64,000 nucleotides of DNA from Micromonospora globbae (GTDB lineage: Bacteria; Actinomycetota; Actinomycetes; Mycobacteriales; Micromonosporaceae), in contig NZ_RAQQ01000026.1 in NCBI RefSeq assembly GCF_003610785.1, forward strand, positions 27,545-91,544. The letters run 5' to 3'. This document shows, piece by piece, positions 36,638-44,665 of this stretch. The position numbers and the translations under genes are program-made. A model generated the notes under the pieces. The model did no database searches, was not told where the DNA came from, and saw nothing but the letters and a program-made list of their open reading frames with translations. The stretch's first letter is position 1. Each line of letters starts with the position of its first letter.

Positions 36638-38185
36638 ATGCCCCATCTCCATCGACGCGCATTCCTCGGGCTGACGGGCGCGGCCGGCGCCGGCGTGGCG
36701 GCCGCCATCGCCGGCTTCTCGTCGGCGCCGGCCTGGGCCGATCCCGCGTTCGCCGACAACCCGTTCACGCTGGGGGTCGCCTCCGGTGACCCGCTCCCCG
36801 ACGGCGTCGTCCTGTGGACCCGCCTCGCGCCGGACCCCCTCGCCGTCGACGGCCTCGGCGGGATGCCGCGACGGGTCGTCCCCGTCTCCTGGCAGGTCGC
36901 CGAGGACGACCGCTTCCGCCGGGTCGTCCGCGCGGGCGCGGAGCGGGCCGTTCCGGAACTCGGCCACTCCGTGCACGCCGAGGTCGGCGGGCTCCGCCCC
37001 GACCGGGAGTACTTCTACCGGTTCCGCGTCGGCAACCAGCTCAGCCCGGTCGGGCGTACCCGCACGGCGCCCGCGCGCGGCGCGGACCGGCGGCGGCTCG
37101 CCTTCGGCTTCGTGTCCTGCCAGAACCTCCCGGCCGGCCACTTCACCGCCTACCGGCACCTGGCCGAGGAGGACCTCGACCTGGTGCTGCACCTCGGCGA
37201 CTACATCTACGAGGGCGCCGCCGCCGGCACGATCGGCCGGCCGCACCTGCCCGCCGCCGAGATCTTCTCGCTCACCGACTACCGGATCCGGCACGCGCAG
37301 TACAAGACGGACCTGGACCTGCAACTGGCACACGCCCGGTTCCCCTGGGCGGTCACCTGGGACGACCACGAGGTCGAGAACAACTACGCCGACGGGACGT
37401 CCGAGGACGCGGCGCAGTCGCCGGAGGAGTTCCGCGCCCGGCGGGCGATGGCCTACCAGGCGTACTACGAGCACATGCCGCTGCGCCGGATCAGCATCCC
37501 GCACGGCCCCGACATGCGGCTCTACCGCCGCCTGCGGTACGGCGACCTGGCCGAGTTCAACATCCTCGACGGGCGGCAGTACCGGTCCGACCAGGTTCCC
37601 ACCGGGATGGACGACCCGTCCCGGACCATGCTCGGCTCCGCGCAGGAGAAGTGGCTGCTCGACGGCCTGGCCGCGTCGACGGCGCGGTGGAACGTGCTCG
37701 GCAACCAGACGGTCATCGCGCAGGCCGACCGGGATCCCGGCCCCGGCAAGGAGCTGCCCAACGACAACTGGAACGGCTACCCGGCGGCGCGGCAGCGCCT
37801 CTTCGACGGCGTGGTCGAGCGCGGCGTCCAGAACATGGTGGTGGTCACCGGCGACGCCCACTGCAGCATGGTCGCCGACCTCAAGCAGAACTTCGACGAC
37901 CAGGCGTCGCGCACCGTCGGCGTCGAGTTCCTCGGCACGTCCGTCACCTCCGGCGGAGACGGGGCGGACCTCGACGGACGCGGCCGGGAGTGGCTCGCCA
38001 GCAACCCGCACATGCGGTTCTACAACGCGCGGCGCGGTTACGTCCGCTGCGAACTCGACCACCGGCAGTGGCGTACCGACTACCGGGTCGTGCCGTACGT
38101 CACGGAGCCGGGCGCCCCGGTGTCCACCCGCGCGAGCTTCGTGGTGGAGAGCGGCCGGCCCGGCGTCCAGGTCGACGTGGTCTAG
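36638..38185 (+). CDS. phoD: Alkaline phosphatase D (PhoD family)
   Basis: 515 residues. Tat signal HRRAFLGLTGAAGAG, processed near PAWADP. The PhoD_N Ig-like domain (FTLGVASGDPLPDGVVLWTRL) is followed by the metallophosphatase domain: FGFVSCQNLPAGHFTAYRHL, LVLHLGDYIYEGA, WAVTWDDHEVENNYA and MVVVTGDAHCSMVADL, carrying the metal ligands (Cys, Asp, Asn/His). It is exported folded with its Fe/Ca cofactors and hydrolyses phosphate esters outside the cell. It is divergent from the sugar kinase. No convincing pho box was found in the upstream region by eye. Confidence 0.93.
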   Translation: MPHLHRRAFLGLTGAAGAGVAAAIAGFSSAPAWADPAFADNPFTLGVASGDPLPDGVVLWTRLAPDPLAVDGLGGMPRRVVPVSWQVAEDDRFRRVVRAGAERAVPELGHSVHAEVGGLRPDREYFYRFRVGNQLSPVGRTRTAPARGADRRRLAFGFVSCQNLPAGHFTAYRHLAEEDLDLVLHLGDYIYEGAAAGTIGRPHLPAAEIFSLTDYRIRHAQYKTDLDLQLAHARFPWAVTWDDHEVENNYADGTSEDAAQSPEEFRARRAMAYQAYYEHMPLRRISIPHGPDMRLYRRLRYGDLAEFNILDGRQYRSDQVPTGMDDPSRTMLGSAQEKWLLDGLAASTARWNVLGNQTVIAQADRDPGPGKELPNDNWNGYPAARQRLFDGVVERGVQNMVVVTGDAHCSMVADLKQNFDDQASRTVGVEFLGTSVTSGGDGADLDGRGREWLASNPHMRFYNARRGYVRCELDHRQWRTDYRVVPYVTEPGAPVSTRASFVVESGRPGVQVDVV

Positions 38186-38195
38186 GAGCCGCACC

Positions 38196-38224
38196 CCGGG
38201 TCACCGGCGTCGCCGGTGGCCCGG
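38196..38224 (+). terminator. Terminator after phoD
   Basis: 13-bp arms (38196-38208, 38212-38224) with one mismatch and a 3-nt loop, 11 nt after the stop. Confidence 0.7.
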
Positions 38225-38282
38225 GCACCGCCCACGCCTCGGGGGACCCCTGCGACGCCGTGTCCGCTCCTATGCTGGGCCG

Positions 38283-38570
38283 GTGGAGCTGGAGTTCAGC
38301 GGCGAGCTGTGGTTCTGGCGAGGGCCGGCGCCGTGGCACTTCGTGACCGTGCCGGCCGAGGGGTGCCGCGAGCTGGAGTCGGCCGCCTCCCTCGTGAGCT
38401 ACGGCTGGGGGATGATCCCGGTCACCGCCCGGATCGGCGGGACGAGCTGGACGACCTCCCTGTTCCCCAAGGACGGGGGCTACGTGGTGCCGGTGCGGAC
38501 GTCCGTCCGCACGGCCGAGGGGCTCGACGTGGGTGCCACGGTGACGGTACGCCTGGCCGTCGACGTGTGA
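38283..38570 (+). CDS. DUF1905-family small protein
   Basis: 95 residues. The pattern VELEFSGELWFWRGPAPWHF, then GWGMIPVTARIGGTSWTTSL and FPKDGGYVVPVRTSVR is the DUF1905 barrel. Function unknown; the family is often fused to or beside YdeI-like proteins, and a YdeI-like gene lies 20 kb away in this window. TATGCT (38271-38276) ends 6 nt before the GTG and there is no ribosome-binding site, so the gene is probably leaderless. Confidence 0.82.
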   Translation: MELEFSGELWFWRGPAPWHFVTVPAEGCRELESAASLVSYGWGMIPVTARIGGTSWTTSLFPKDGGYVVPVRTSVRTAEGLDVGATVTVRLAVDV

Positions 38571-38584
38571 GGCGGCCGCACCGA

Positions 38585-38611
38585 CGGAGGCGACCGCTCA
38601 GCACGCCTCCG
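38585..38611. terminator. Hairpin between convergent small genes
   Basis: CGGAGGCG (38585-38592) pairs with CGCCTCCG (38604-38611); 11-nt loop. Confidence 0.5.
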
Positions 38612-38621
38612 GGCCGGCCGC

Positions 38622-39380
38622 TCAGCGCGCCTCCAGCAGCGCGAGGTCGCGCAGCGCGTACCGGCGGTGCGCGATGTGCTCGTCCAGCACGACCCGCAGA
38701 CAGTCGTCCACCGAGTGCGACTCCACGCCCCAGGCGGCGGTCAGCGCGGCCGTGCGGATCTCCTCCAGCTGCGCGTCGGTCACGCCCGCCACGACCCGGC
38801 GCATCGTCGCGCGGCGGCCGTCGTACACGGCCAGGACCTCGGCGTACGACGGGCGGGCACTCACCTCGACGCCCAGGTCGGCGGCGTCCTGCCCGGTGAT
38901 GTCGGTCGGCGGCAGCCCGAGCCGGTGGCAGGGCGCCGGCTCGTCGAGGATCATCCGCCCGACCCAGAGGTCGATGGCGAAGGTCAGGTGCCGCAGCGTC
39001 TCGACGAACGACCACTCGTCGTCGACCCGCTCGTGGCGCAGCGGCTCGGGCAGCCGCTCGGCCCGGGCGATCGTCTCCGACCAGAGACGCTCCACGGTGT
39101 CCCACATCGCGCGGTGGTCGTCGGCGGTGCGCACGGCGCGGACCTGCACCCGCTCCGGATACCGCCGGTCGAGCTCGGCCGAGACGTACGCCGTGACGTC
39201 CACGTCGTCGACGAGGACCCGGGCGTCGTCGGCGTGCCGGGAGACCCGCAGGTCGGTGACGAGCGAACCGACGATGCGGACGCCGGAGAGGTCACACTCG
39301 CGGAACGTCGCCCCACTGAGGTCGACGACGTGGAAACGGGCACCGCGGAAGGCGTCGGTGTGCGTGTGCTCCATGGCCAT
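38622..39380 (-). CDS. DinB-like protein with N-terminal pentapeptide-like segment
   Basis: 252 residues. Residues ~9-45 (FRGARFHVVDLSGATFRE, CDLSGVRIVGS) resemble two or three pentapeptide repeats. The rest is a DinB_2-type four-helix bundle: HRAMWDTVERLWSETIARAE, DDEWSFVETLRHLTFAIDLW and the C-terminal LRVVLDEHIAHRRYALRDL, with His residues in the positions that bind metal in the superfamily. Members include thiol S-transferases and proteins of unknown role. Same strand as the upstream PHP protein but separated by a hairpin. Confidence 0.75.
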   Translation of the reverse strand: MAMEHTHTDAFRGARFHVVDLSGATFRECDLSGVRIVGSLVTDLRVSRHADDARVLVDDVDVTAYVSAELDRRYPERVQVRAVRTADDHRAMWDTVERLWSETIARAERLPEPLRHERVDDEWSFVETLRHLTFAIDLWVGRMILDEPAPCHRLGLPPTDITGQDAADLGVEVSARPSYAEVLAVYDGRRATMRRVVAGVTDAQLEEIRTAALTAAWGVESHSVDDCLRVVLDEHIAHRRYALRDLALLEAR

Positions 39381-39438
39381 GCGGCGATTGTGGACGGGGG
39401 GTCCGACAGACGGGTTCCGCGCCCAGGTGGCGGGCCGG

Positions 39439-39473
39439 CGGCCCCGCGGCCGGAGGGATCCGGCGCGGGGCCG
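39439..39473 (-). terminator. Terminator-like hairpin after the PHP protein
   Basis: Perfect 9-bp stem (39439-39447, 39465-39473), 17-nt loop. Confidence 0.5.
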
Positions 39474-39491
39474 ACGACGCCGCCGGTGCGG

Positions 39492-40991
39492 TCAGCGCAC
39501 GCGGACGAAGACCGGGTTCGAGTAGAACCACAGGTCGTCCCACGGGCTCTCGAGCCCGTCGGCGAGCGGCTCCATCTCGTCGGTGCTGGTGCCCCGGACG
39601 CGGGCGTACATGTCCTGCTCCACGTCGCGCAGCGTGTGCCGGATGACGAGGTCGGCGCCCTGCCGCTTCCAGTCGCGCGGGCCGAACCGGGCGACCACCC
39701 TGGTCGTCGGGTTCGTGTCGGCGTTGACGTCGGCGCTCGGGCCGGTGATGTTGCCGACGATCAGGTCGACGCGCCGCACCTCGGGACGGTCGCCGTTGGC
39801 GTTCCGGCCGTCCAGCGGGCGGAACCGGATCTCGATCTCCACGTCGGTGCGGTTGCGGCGGCTCACGCTGATGGTCTCGCCCATCTCGGCCGTGCGGCCC
39901 TGGCACGTCGCCGTGAGGTCGAGACTGCGGATCAGGTCACCGGTGGTGACCCAGATGCGCCCGTTGCGCAGGCCGTCCATGATGTCGGCGTAGTCCTGCC
40001 GGGCCAGCACGTACGTCTTGCTGTACTCGCCGGGCCAGAAGTCGGAACCGCCGCGCGTCCAGTGCACGTGCGAGTCGGAGGTGGCGGTGATCCACCAGCG
40101 CCGGCCCTCACCGAGCAGGGAGTCCCACAGCCCACCGACGCGGGCCGTCATCTGGTCGAAGCCGCCGTGGGTCGGGTAGTTGCCGTAGCCGCCGCGCTTG
40201 CCGCCGTTGAGCGGTCCCGCCTGGTGCCCCGGCGCGCCCTCGAAACCGACGTACACGTCCGGCGCCACGTTGTTGCCGTTGCGGAACTCCCGCGGGGTGT
40301 CCTGGCCGTACACGCCGAGGCCCGGCGCGGACCGGGACGCGTGGTGCGCGATCACCAGCGGCTTGAGCGGCATGTCCCGCGCGACCTTGAGGAACTCGAT
40401 CATCTTGGCCTCGGTGTCGCGGCCCGGGTCGGTGGGGAACGCGTCGTACTTGGCGAACCGGCTCTCCAGCTCGAACAGCTGCTTCGCCTCGTCGGCGTGC
40501 CGCGGGATCATGAGGGTGTGGTGGTCGAGCGACGGCGCGTCGAACTCCATGCCCCAGAACTGGAGCACCTCGGGCACCAGCTTGCGCGACAGCAGGAGGT
40601 CCGGGTACGCCTGCTCGAGGTTGACCTTCGAGTGGGTCGGTCCACCGTGGTCGGTGCACATGGCCCAGGTCAGGCCGAAGTTCTTGGCCATGATGGCGTT
40701 GGTCACGATCGGGTAGACCGCGTCGGCGCCCTTGTGGAAGGTGGGCGGGTTCGACGAGGTGTCGAACTCGCCGCTGTACTCGGAGTGGACGTGGTGGTCG
40801 CCGGCCCGCCACACCCGCCCGCGCGAGTCGCCCGGCTTCCGGCCACGCTCGTCCTCCTCGTCGGCGAAGGCGGGGGTGGCCGCCACCACCGAGCCGGCGG
40901 CGGCCAGGGTGGCGCCGACGCCGGCGTACTTGACCAGTTGCCGCCGGGAGAGCCGGGACTGCTCGACCTGCTCCAGATCCTTGTCCGTCAA
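39492..40991 (-). CDS. Tat-exported PHP-type metallohydrolase
   Basis: 499 residues, probable TTG start with GAGGAG upstream. Tat signal SRRQLVKYAGVGATLAAAG, cleavage near PAFADE. The PHP-like metal site begins at RAGDHHVHSEYSG (H-x-H), continues with CTDHGGPTHSK, LVIAHHASR and TATSDSHVHW, and ends in a beta-rich domain. PHP/CehA-type enzymes hydrolyse phosphoesters or other ester bonds with two or three metals; substrate unknown. Like PhoD and GH116 in this window, it is a metalloenzyme sent through Tat. Confidence 0.8.
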   Translation of the reverse strand: MTDKDLEQVEQSRLSRRQLVKYAGVGATLAAAGSVVAATPAFADEEDERGRKPGDSRGRVWRAGDHHVHSEYSGEFDTSSNPPTFHKGADAVYPIVTNAIMAKNFGLTWAMCTDHGGPTHSKVNLEQAYPDLLLSRKLVPEVLQFWGMEFDAPSLDHHTLMIPRHADEAKQLFELESRFAKYDAFPTDPGRDTEAKMIEFLKVARDMPLKPLVIAHHASRSAPGLGVYGQDTPREFRNGNNVAPDVYVGFEGAPGHQAGPLNGGKRGGYGNYPTHGGFDQMTARVGGLWDSLLGEGRRWWITATSDSHVHWTRGGSDFWPGEYSKTYVLARQDYADIMDGLRNGRIWVTTGDLIRSLDLTATCQGRTAEMGETISVSRRNRTDVEIEIRFRPLDGRNANGDRPEVRRVDLIVGNITGPSADVNADTNPTTRVVARFGPRDWKRQGADLVIRHTLRDVEQDMYARVRGTSTDEMEPLADGLESPWDDLWFYSNPVFVRVR

Positions 40992-41132
40992 GACGACGTG
41001 CTCCTCGATTCAGCAGTTGCTGTGTCGACGGAGAGCATCGGGAAGCGCGATGAATCGCCGCTGTACGCGGCGCGGGCAGCCGGTGAACACGGGCGGGCGG
41101 GCGTCCGGCAGCGGCGCGCGGTGGTCGAGCCG

Positions 41133-41168
41133 GCCGCCGGCGGGCGAGGTGTCCCGCCCGCCGGCGGC
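41133..41168 (-). terminator. Terminator after the small secreted protein
   Basis: Perfect 14-bp stem (41133-41146, 41155-41168), 8-nt loop, 8 nt beyond the stop. Confidence 0.75.
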
Positions 41169-41176
41169 GCGTCGGC

Positions 41177-41503
41177 TCAGTACGCGCGGCAGCTCAGGTA
41201 CTTCCCCGCCTCGTAGGTGCGCAGGGTGCCGGTGTGGGTCGCGTACCCGGTGCAGTCCGTCGTCCGGTAGAGGACGACGTCGGTGAAGCCGCTCCAGCCG
41301 ATGTGACCGGCCGCGGTCGCCGGCAGCGGCGTGCACTCGCCGGTCGGCGCGTCGACGTGCGCCACCTCGGCGTCGAAGTTGGCGGTGTAGAAGCTGAGCC
41401 CCGTCGGCTGGGCCGACGCGGGTGACGCGGCGACGCCGAGTCCGCCGGCCAGCACCGCGGACGCGGCCAGGGCCGCGCCGATCCTCGCTCCGGTTCGTCG
41501 CAC
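41177..41503 (-). CDS. Small secreted protein of unknown function
   Basis: 108 residues, GTG start with GGAGG upstream. Signal peptide cleaved near SPASAQP (about residue 32). The mature ~75 residues contain three cysteines (in GECTPL, TDCTGY, LSCRAY) and many aromatic and Gly residues, suggesting a small beta fold with at least one disulfide. I do not recognise the family; it resembles beta/gamma-crystallin-like or inhibitor-like secreted proteins only in general character. Confidence 0.7.
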   Translation of the reverse strand: MRRTGARIGAALAASAVLAGGLGVAASPASAQPTGLSFYTANFDAEVAHVDAPTGECTPLPATAAGHIGWSGFTDVVLYRTTDCTGYATHTGTLRTYEAGKYLSCRAY

Positions 41504-41656
41504 AGGAACCTCCCAGGTATCGATGGACGCCTCTGCGATCCTCCATCAATTTGCTTGCGGGAACAAGCACCCTGGTCACGGTGGTGATCGCCACGGTCGC
41601 GCCACCGTGGTGGCGCCGTGTCGACGACGCGCTGCCGGCGGTCGGATGGAAAGCGC

Positions 41657-42223
41657 TCAGCCCACCGGAATCGGCGCGAACGTCACGTCCGCCGCGTCGA
41701 CCGTCCCGCCCTGGCGACCGGGCGCGCTCTGCCACTGCCAGTAGAGGTTGGTGTGCGCGATCACCTGGGCCGGCGGCGGCGCGCCGTAGGCGCTCAGGTC
41801 CTCCGTCGTGTGGGCGTCGCCCACCAACGTCACGTCGTAGCCGCGGACGAAGGCGCCGTGCATGGTCGAACGGATGCAGGCGTCCGTCTGGGCGCCCGTC
41901 ACGACGAGCCGCCCCACGCCGCGCTCGGCGAGCACCGCCTCCAGCTCGGTGCCCTCGAACGAGTCCCCGTAGTGCTTGTGGACGAGCGGCTCCCCCTCGG
42001 CGCGGACCAGCTCCGGCACGTACTGCCAGCTCTCGCTGCCGCGCTCGAGCCCGTCGTCGGAGTGCTGCACCCAGACGACCGGCACGTCCTCCGCCCGTGC
42101 CCGGTCGACGAGCGACCTGATGTTGGCGATGACGCCGTCACGGTTGTGGGCGCCGGCGACCACCCCGTTCTGGACGTCGATCACGAGCAGTGCGGTGTGC
42201 GGACGGTCGGGCAGGGTGGTCAT
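41657..42223 (-). CDS. Isochorismatase-family cysteine hydrolase
   Basis: 188 residues. Catalytic triad visible: Asp in ALLVIDVQNGVV, Lys in HKHYGDSF and Cys in VVTGAQTDACIRSTMHGAF, with a cis-peptide-type V-T-G-A before it. Members hydrolyse isochorismate, nicotinamide or other amides/esters. The W-Q-H-S-D-D-G-L-E and YGDSF segments are common in the general cysteine-hydrolase group, so no specific substrate is claimed. Single gene with its own start. Confidence 0.88.
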   Translation of the reverse strand: MTTLPDRPHTALLVIDVQNGVVAGAHNRDGVIANIRSLVDRARAEDVPVVWVQHSDDGLERGSESWQYVPELVRAEGEPLVHKHYGDSFEGTELEAVLAERGVGRLVVTGAQTDACIRSTMHGAFVRGYDVTLVGDAHTTEDLSAYGAPPPAQVIAHTNLYWQWQSAPGRQGGTVDAADVTFAPIPVG

Positions 42224-42537
42224 TGCAGCTCCTGGTGCTTCTCGGGAGATCCGGTGCCGCCCACGGTAGACCCGCCGTCCGACAAGAAACGGCCGGTCGC
42301 CGTACGGGTGGCCACCGTCCCTCACCAGCCGATGGGCCGGCTTCGACCGGCACCGATCCGCCAGGTTCCCCGCCTCGGCGCTCTGAGGCGGGTGCCGGGG
42401 CGCCCCTGGGAGACCTGGCACCGACGCGGCACCGGGACGCGCCGGTGCCACCCGCCCTGCCGGGCACCGGGCGTCCCCTGGCCGCCCGGTACGCGGCGCG
42501 GGCGCCGTTTCCGGTGGGCGTCGGGTCGGTGGCGAGA
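42224..42537. other. Intergenic region upstream of the alanine leader
   Basis: 314 bp with no credible gene or clear promoter besides the -10 box at its right end. Small dyads occur (for example GCCTC-N8-GAGGC) but none stands out. Confidence 0.5.
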
Positions 42538-42543
42538 TAGACT
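42538..42543 (+). promoter_or_regulatory. -10 box for the leader-AlaRS transcript
   Basis: TAGACT ends 7 nt before the leader peptide ATG, so the RNA probably begins at or next to the AUG. No good -35 element. Confidence 0.5.
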
Positions 42544-42550
42544 GCGGGGC

Positions 42551-42619
42551 ATGGAGATCGTCAGGCTTTCCGCCGCCGCGGCCGCGCGAGCTACCCGCTC
42601 GACGGTCGCCGCAGCCTGA
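42551..42619 (+). CDS. Alanine-rich leader peptide (putative attenuator)
   Basis: 22 codons: M-E-I-V-R-L-S, then five consecutive Ala codons, R-A-T-R-S-T-V, and A-A-A before TGA. Nine of 22 codons are Ala, using GCC, GCG, GCT and GCA. It begins 7 nt after a -10 box and ends 112 nt before a gene for an alanyl-tRNA synthetase-like enzyme. Position, length and codon content are those of a transcription-attenuation leader read by ribosomes that stall when charged tRNA-Ala is scarce. Ala-rich peptides do arise easily in high-GC DNA, so conservation must be tested. Confidence 0.6.
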   Translation: MEIVRLSAAAAARATRSTVAAA

Positions 42620-42710
42620 CCTCCTGACTTCCCGCCGGCGACCGGAATCGGTCCGCCGGCCTTCCCGTCTCCGGACGCCCGTCCCGTGCCCGTGGATCCC
42701 TTCCGGTCGC
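42603..42710 (+). promoter_or_regulatory. Alternative RNA hairpins downstream of the alanine leader
   Basis: Three mutually exclusive pairings share one segment. Pairing A, 42603-42611 with 42636-42644, is 9 bp and involves the last leader codons. Pairing B, 42634-42644 with 42649-42660, is a terminator-like hairpin (4 bp and 7 bp with a one-base bulge). Pairing C, 42638-42647 with 42701-42710, is 10 bp. The logic is that of a leader/terminator/antiterminator set; which state is 'on' cannot be decided from sequence. Confidence 0.5.
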
Positions 42711-42731
42711 TCCGACCCGAAAGGTTCCGCA

Positions 42732-43904
42732 GTGACACCCCAGGACATCATCGACACCTTCGTCGGCTTCTACCGCGAGCGCGGTCACCTGCTGCTGCCC
42801 GAGAGTTCGCTGGTCCGGCCGCCGGACGATCCGGTGCTCTTCACGACCTCCGGGATGCACCCGCTCACGCCCTACCTGGAGGGGCGCCCGCACCCGCTCG
42901 GCCGTCGCCTCGTGAACGTCCAGCGTTGCCTGCGCACGACCGACCTGGACGAGGTCGGCGACTCCACCCACCTCACCGTCTTCCAGATGCTCGGGTCGTG
43001 GTCCCTCGGCGACTACGACGGCCCGCGGAGCCTGCGGTGGGGCTACGAGCTGCTCCGCGACGGTTTCGGCATCGACCACGACCGGCTGCACGCGACGGTG
43101 TTCGGCGGCGACGACCACGTGGAGCCGGACACCGCCTCGTTGGAGACGTGGCGCGAGTTCGGCGTACCGGTGGAGCTGACCGGCCAGGAGAACTGGTGGT
43201 CCAACGGGCCGACCGGTCCGTGCGGCCCCGACTCGGAGATCTTCCTGTGGACCGGCGACACCCCGCCGGTCGGCACTCCGGGGACCGACGGGCGGTGGAT
43301 GGAGGTCTGGAACCACGTGCAGATGCGCTACCACCGGCGGGACGACGGCCGGTTGGTGCCGCTGCGGCAGCGGAACGTCGACACCGGGATGGGTCTGGAG
43401 CGCCTGGAGATGGTGCTGAACGGCAACTCGTCGGTCTTCGCGGGCGAGGCGTTCCGTCCCTGGGTCCGTACCGTCACCGGCCTGTGGCGCCCCGACGAGG
43501 AGACGCTGCGCCGGGTCGGCGACCACCTCCGGTCCGCCGTGGTCGTCCTCGGCGACGGGGTCCGTCCCTCGAACACCGGTCGCGGGTACGTGCTGCGCCG
43601 GCTGATCCGCCGGACGCTCACCGCGCTGTGGCGGGACGACCCGTCGCGGAGCCTCGCGGACCTGCCGGACGGGCCGATCGGGGACACCCTCGACCGGTTC
43701 CGGCAGAGCCTGCCGGTCGACGAGGTGCGTACCCTGCTCGTCGACGAGGAGCGACGCTTCCGGGGCCTGCTGCGGCGTGGCCGGCCGATCGTCTCCCGGT
43801 ACCTGTCGCGGGGGCCGCTGCGCGACGAGGACTACCGCCGGTTGCACGACACCTACGGCCTGCCCCGGGACCTGGTCGACGTGCTGGTGGCCGAGGCGGC
43901 GTGA
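42732..43904 (+). CDS. Truncated alanyl-tRNA synthetase paralog (aminoacylation domain only)
   Basis: 390 residues from GTG 42732 (AAGG 7 nt upstream). All class IIc AlaRS landmarks are present: FTTSGMHPLTPYLEG, motif 2 region QRCLRTTDLDEVGDSTH and FQMLGSWSLGDY, GPTGPCGPDSEIFLWTG, MEVWNHVQMRYHR, motif 3 DTGMGLERLEMVL and GRGYVLRRLIRR. The usual enzyme is about 880 residues with editing and C-Ala domains; here the protein ends shortly after the tRNA-recognition helices. It could charge tRNA-Ala without proofreading, activate alanine for another pathway, or be a resistant or regulatory paralog. It has its own leader attenuator and converges on an M23 peptidase. Confidence 0.85.
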   Translation: MTPQDIIDTFVGFYRERGHLLLPESSLVRPPDDPVLFTTSGMHPLTPYLEGRPHPLGRRLVNVQRCLRTTDLDEVGDSTHLTVFQMLGSWSLGDYDGPRSLRWGYELLRDGFGIDHDRLHATVFGGDDHVEPDTASLETWREFGVPVELTGQENWWSNGPTGPCGPDSEIFLWTGDTPPVGTPGTDGRWMEVWNHVQMRYHRRDDGRLVPLRQRNVDTGMGLERLEMVLNGNSSVFAGEAFRPWVRTVTGLWRPDEETLRRVGDHLRSAVVVLGDGVRPSNTGRGYVLRRLIRRTLTALWRDDPSRSLADLPDGPIGDTLDRFRQSLPVDEVRTLLVDEERRFRGLLRRGRPIVSRYLSRGPLRDEDYRRLHDTYGLPRDLVDVLVAEAA

Positions 43905-43926
43905 CCCCCCACGCGGGGTGTCCGCC

Positions 43927-44568
43927 TCAGGCGCCGCAGTTGTTGCTCGTACGCCGCACCGTGTACTCGCGGTCGTCGTGGGTGATGCCCGACGGTTCGC
44001 CGTCGAACCAGGTCTCGACCTTCTCCCAGCCGCGGCGCTGCTCGTAGTGCAGGTGCGGGGCCCCGGAGTTGCCGGTGCTGCCGACCTTTCCGATCTGCTC
44101 GCCCTGCTCGACCCGCTGCCCCTCCCGCACCAGCGGCGGTTCGAGCAGGTGCAGGTACTGGGTCTCCCAGCGACCCCCGTGGTCGATCTTCACCCAGTAG
44201 CCGCCGCCGCGTCCGCGCGGCCCGTCGGGGTTCTCCGGCGTACGCCCGCCCAGGGAGCCGTTGATCCCCGCCACGGTGACCGTCCCGGCGGCGGAGGCGA
44301 GCACCGGTCTTCCCCACGCCTCGCCCTCGATGGGGAACAGGTCGACGTCGAAGTCGTCGTGCCCCGGGTAGGTGCCGAGCTGCCACGTCTCGCCGCAGGC
44401 GACGGGGAGCTGGAAGAGCGGGCGCGGCCCCGGCGGGCGCAGCAGCGGGACGACCACCACGGCGACGGCCACGACCACCGCGGCGGCGGCCAGCGCGAGG
44501 ACGACGCGGGTGGCCCGCCTCGGCGGACGTCGGTGGGCGTGGCGGCGGGGTGGTTGGCCGGTGGTCAT
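43927..44568 (-). CDS. M23-family peptidase (membrane-anchored, LytM-like)
   Basis: 213 residues. Basic N-terminus, one transmembrane/signal-anchor helix (VVLALAAAAVVVAVAVVVVP, about residues 22-41), then an M23 domain: GHDDFDVDLFPIEGEAWG carries the first zinc His and Asp, and GNSGAPHLHYEQR the H-x-H. Cysteines in PVACGE and SNNCGA may form a disulfide closing the domain. Zinc ligands are complete, so it may be an active murein endopeptidase. Only 22 bp separates its stop from that of the AlaRS-like gene. Confidence 0.88.
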   Translation of the reverse strand: MTTGQPPRRHAHRRPPRRATRVVLALAAAAVVVAVAVVVVPLLRPPGPRPLFQLPVACGETWQLGTYPGHDDFDVDLFPIEGEAWGRPVLASAAGTVTVAGINGSLGGRTPENPDGPRGRGGGYWVKIDHGGRWETQYLHLLEPPLVREGQRVEQGEQIGKVGSTGNSGAPHLHYEQRRGWEKVETWFDGEPSGITHDDREYTVRRTSNNCGA

Positions 44569-44665
44569 CGGCCAGAAGCATGGCAGACGCCGGCAAGGCG
44601 GCGGGCGCGGACACGTCCGGCGGCGACCGTCGCGCCACCGCCACGGGCACCCGGTCAGGGCGGAC

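Noticed and set aside
42551..42731. T-box riboswitch upstream of the AlaRS paralog
   Set aside because: No T-box sequence or specifier-loop layout was recognised; an Ala-rich open frame with alternative hairpins explains the region better.
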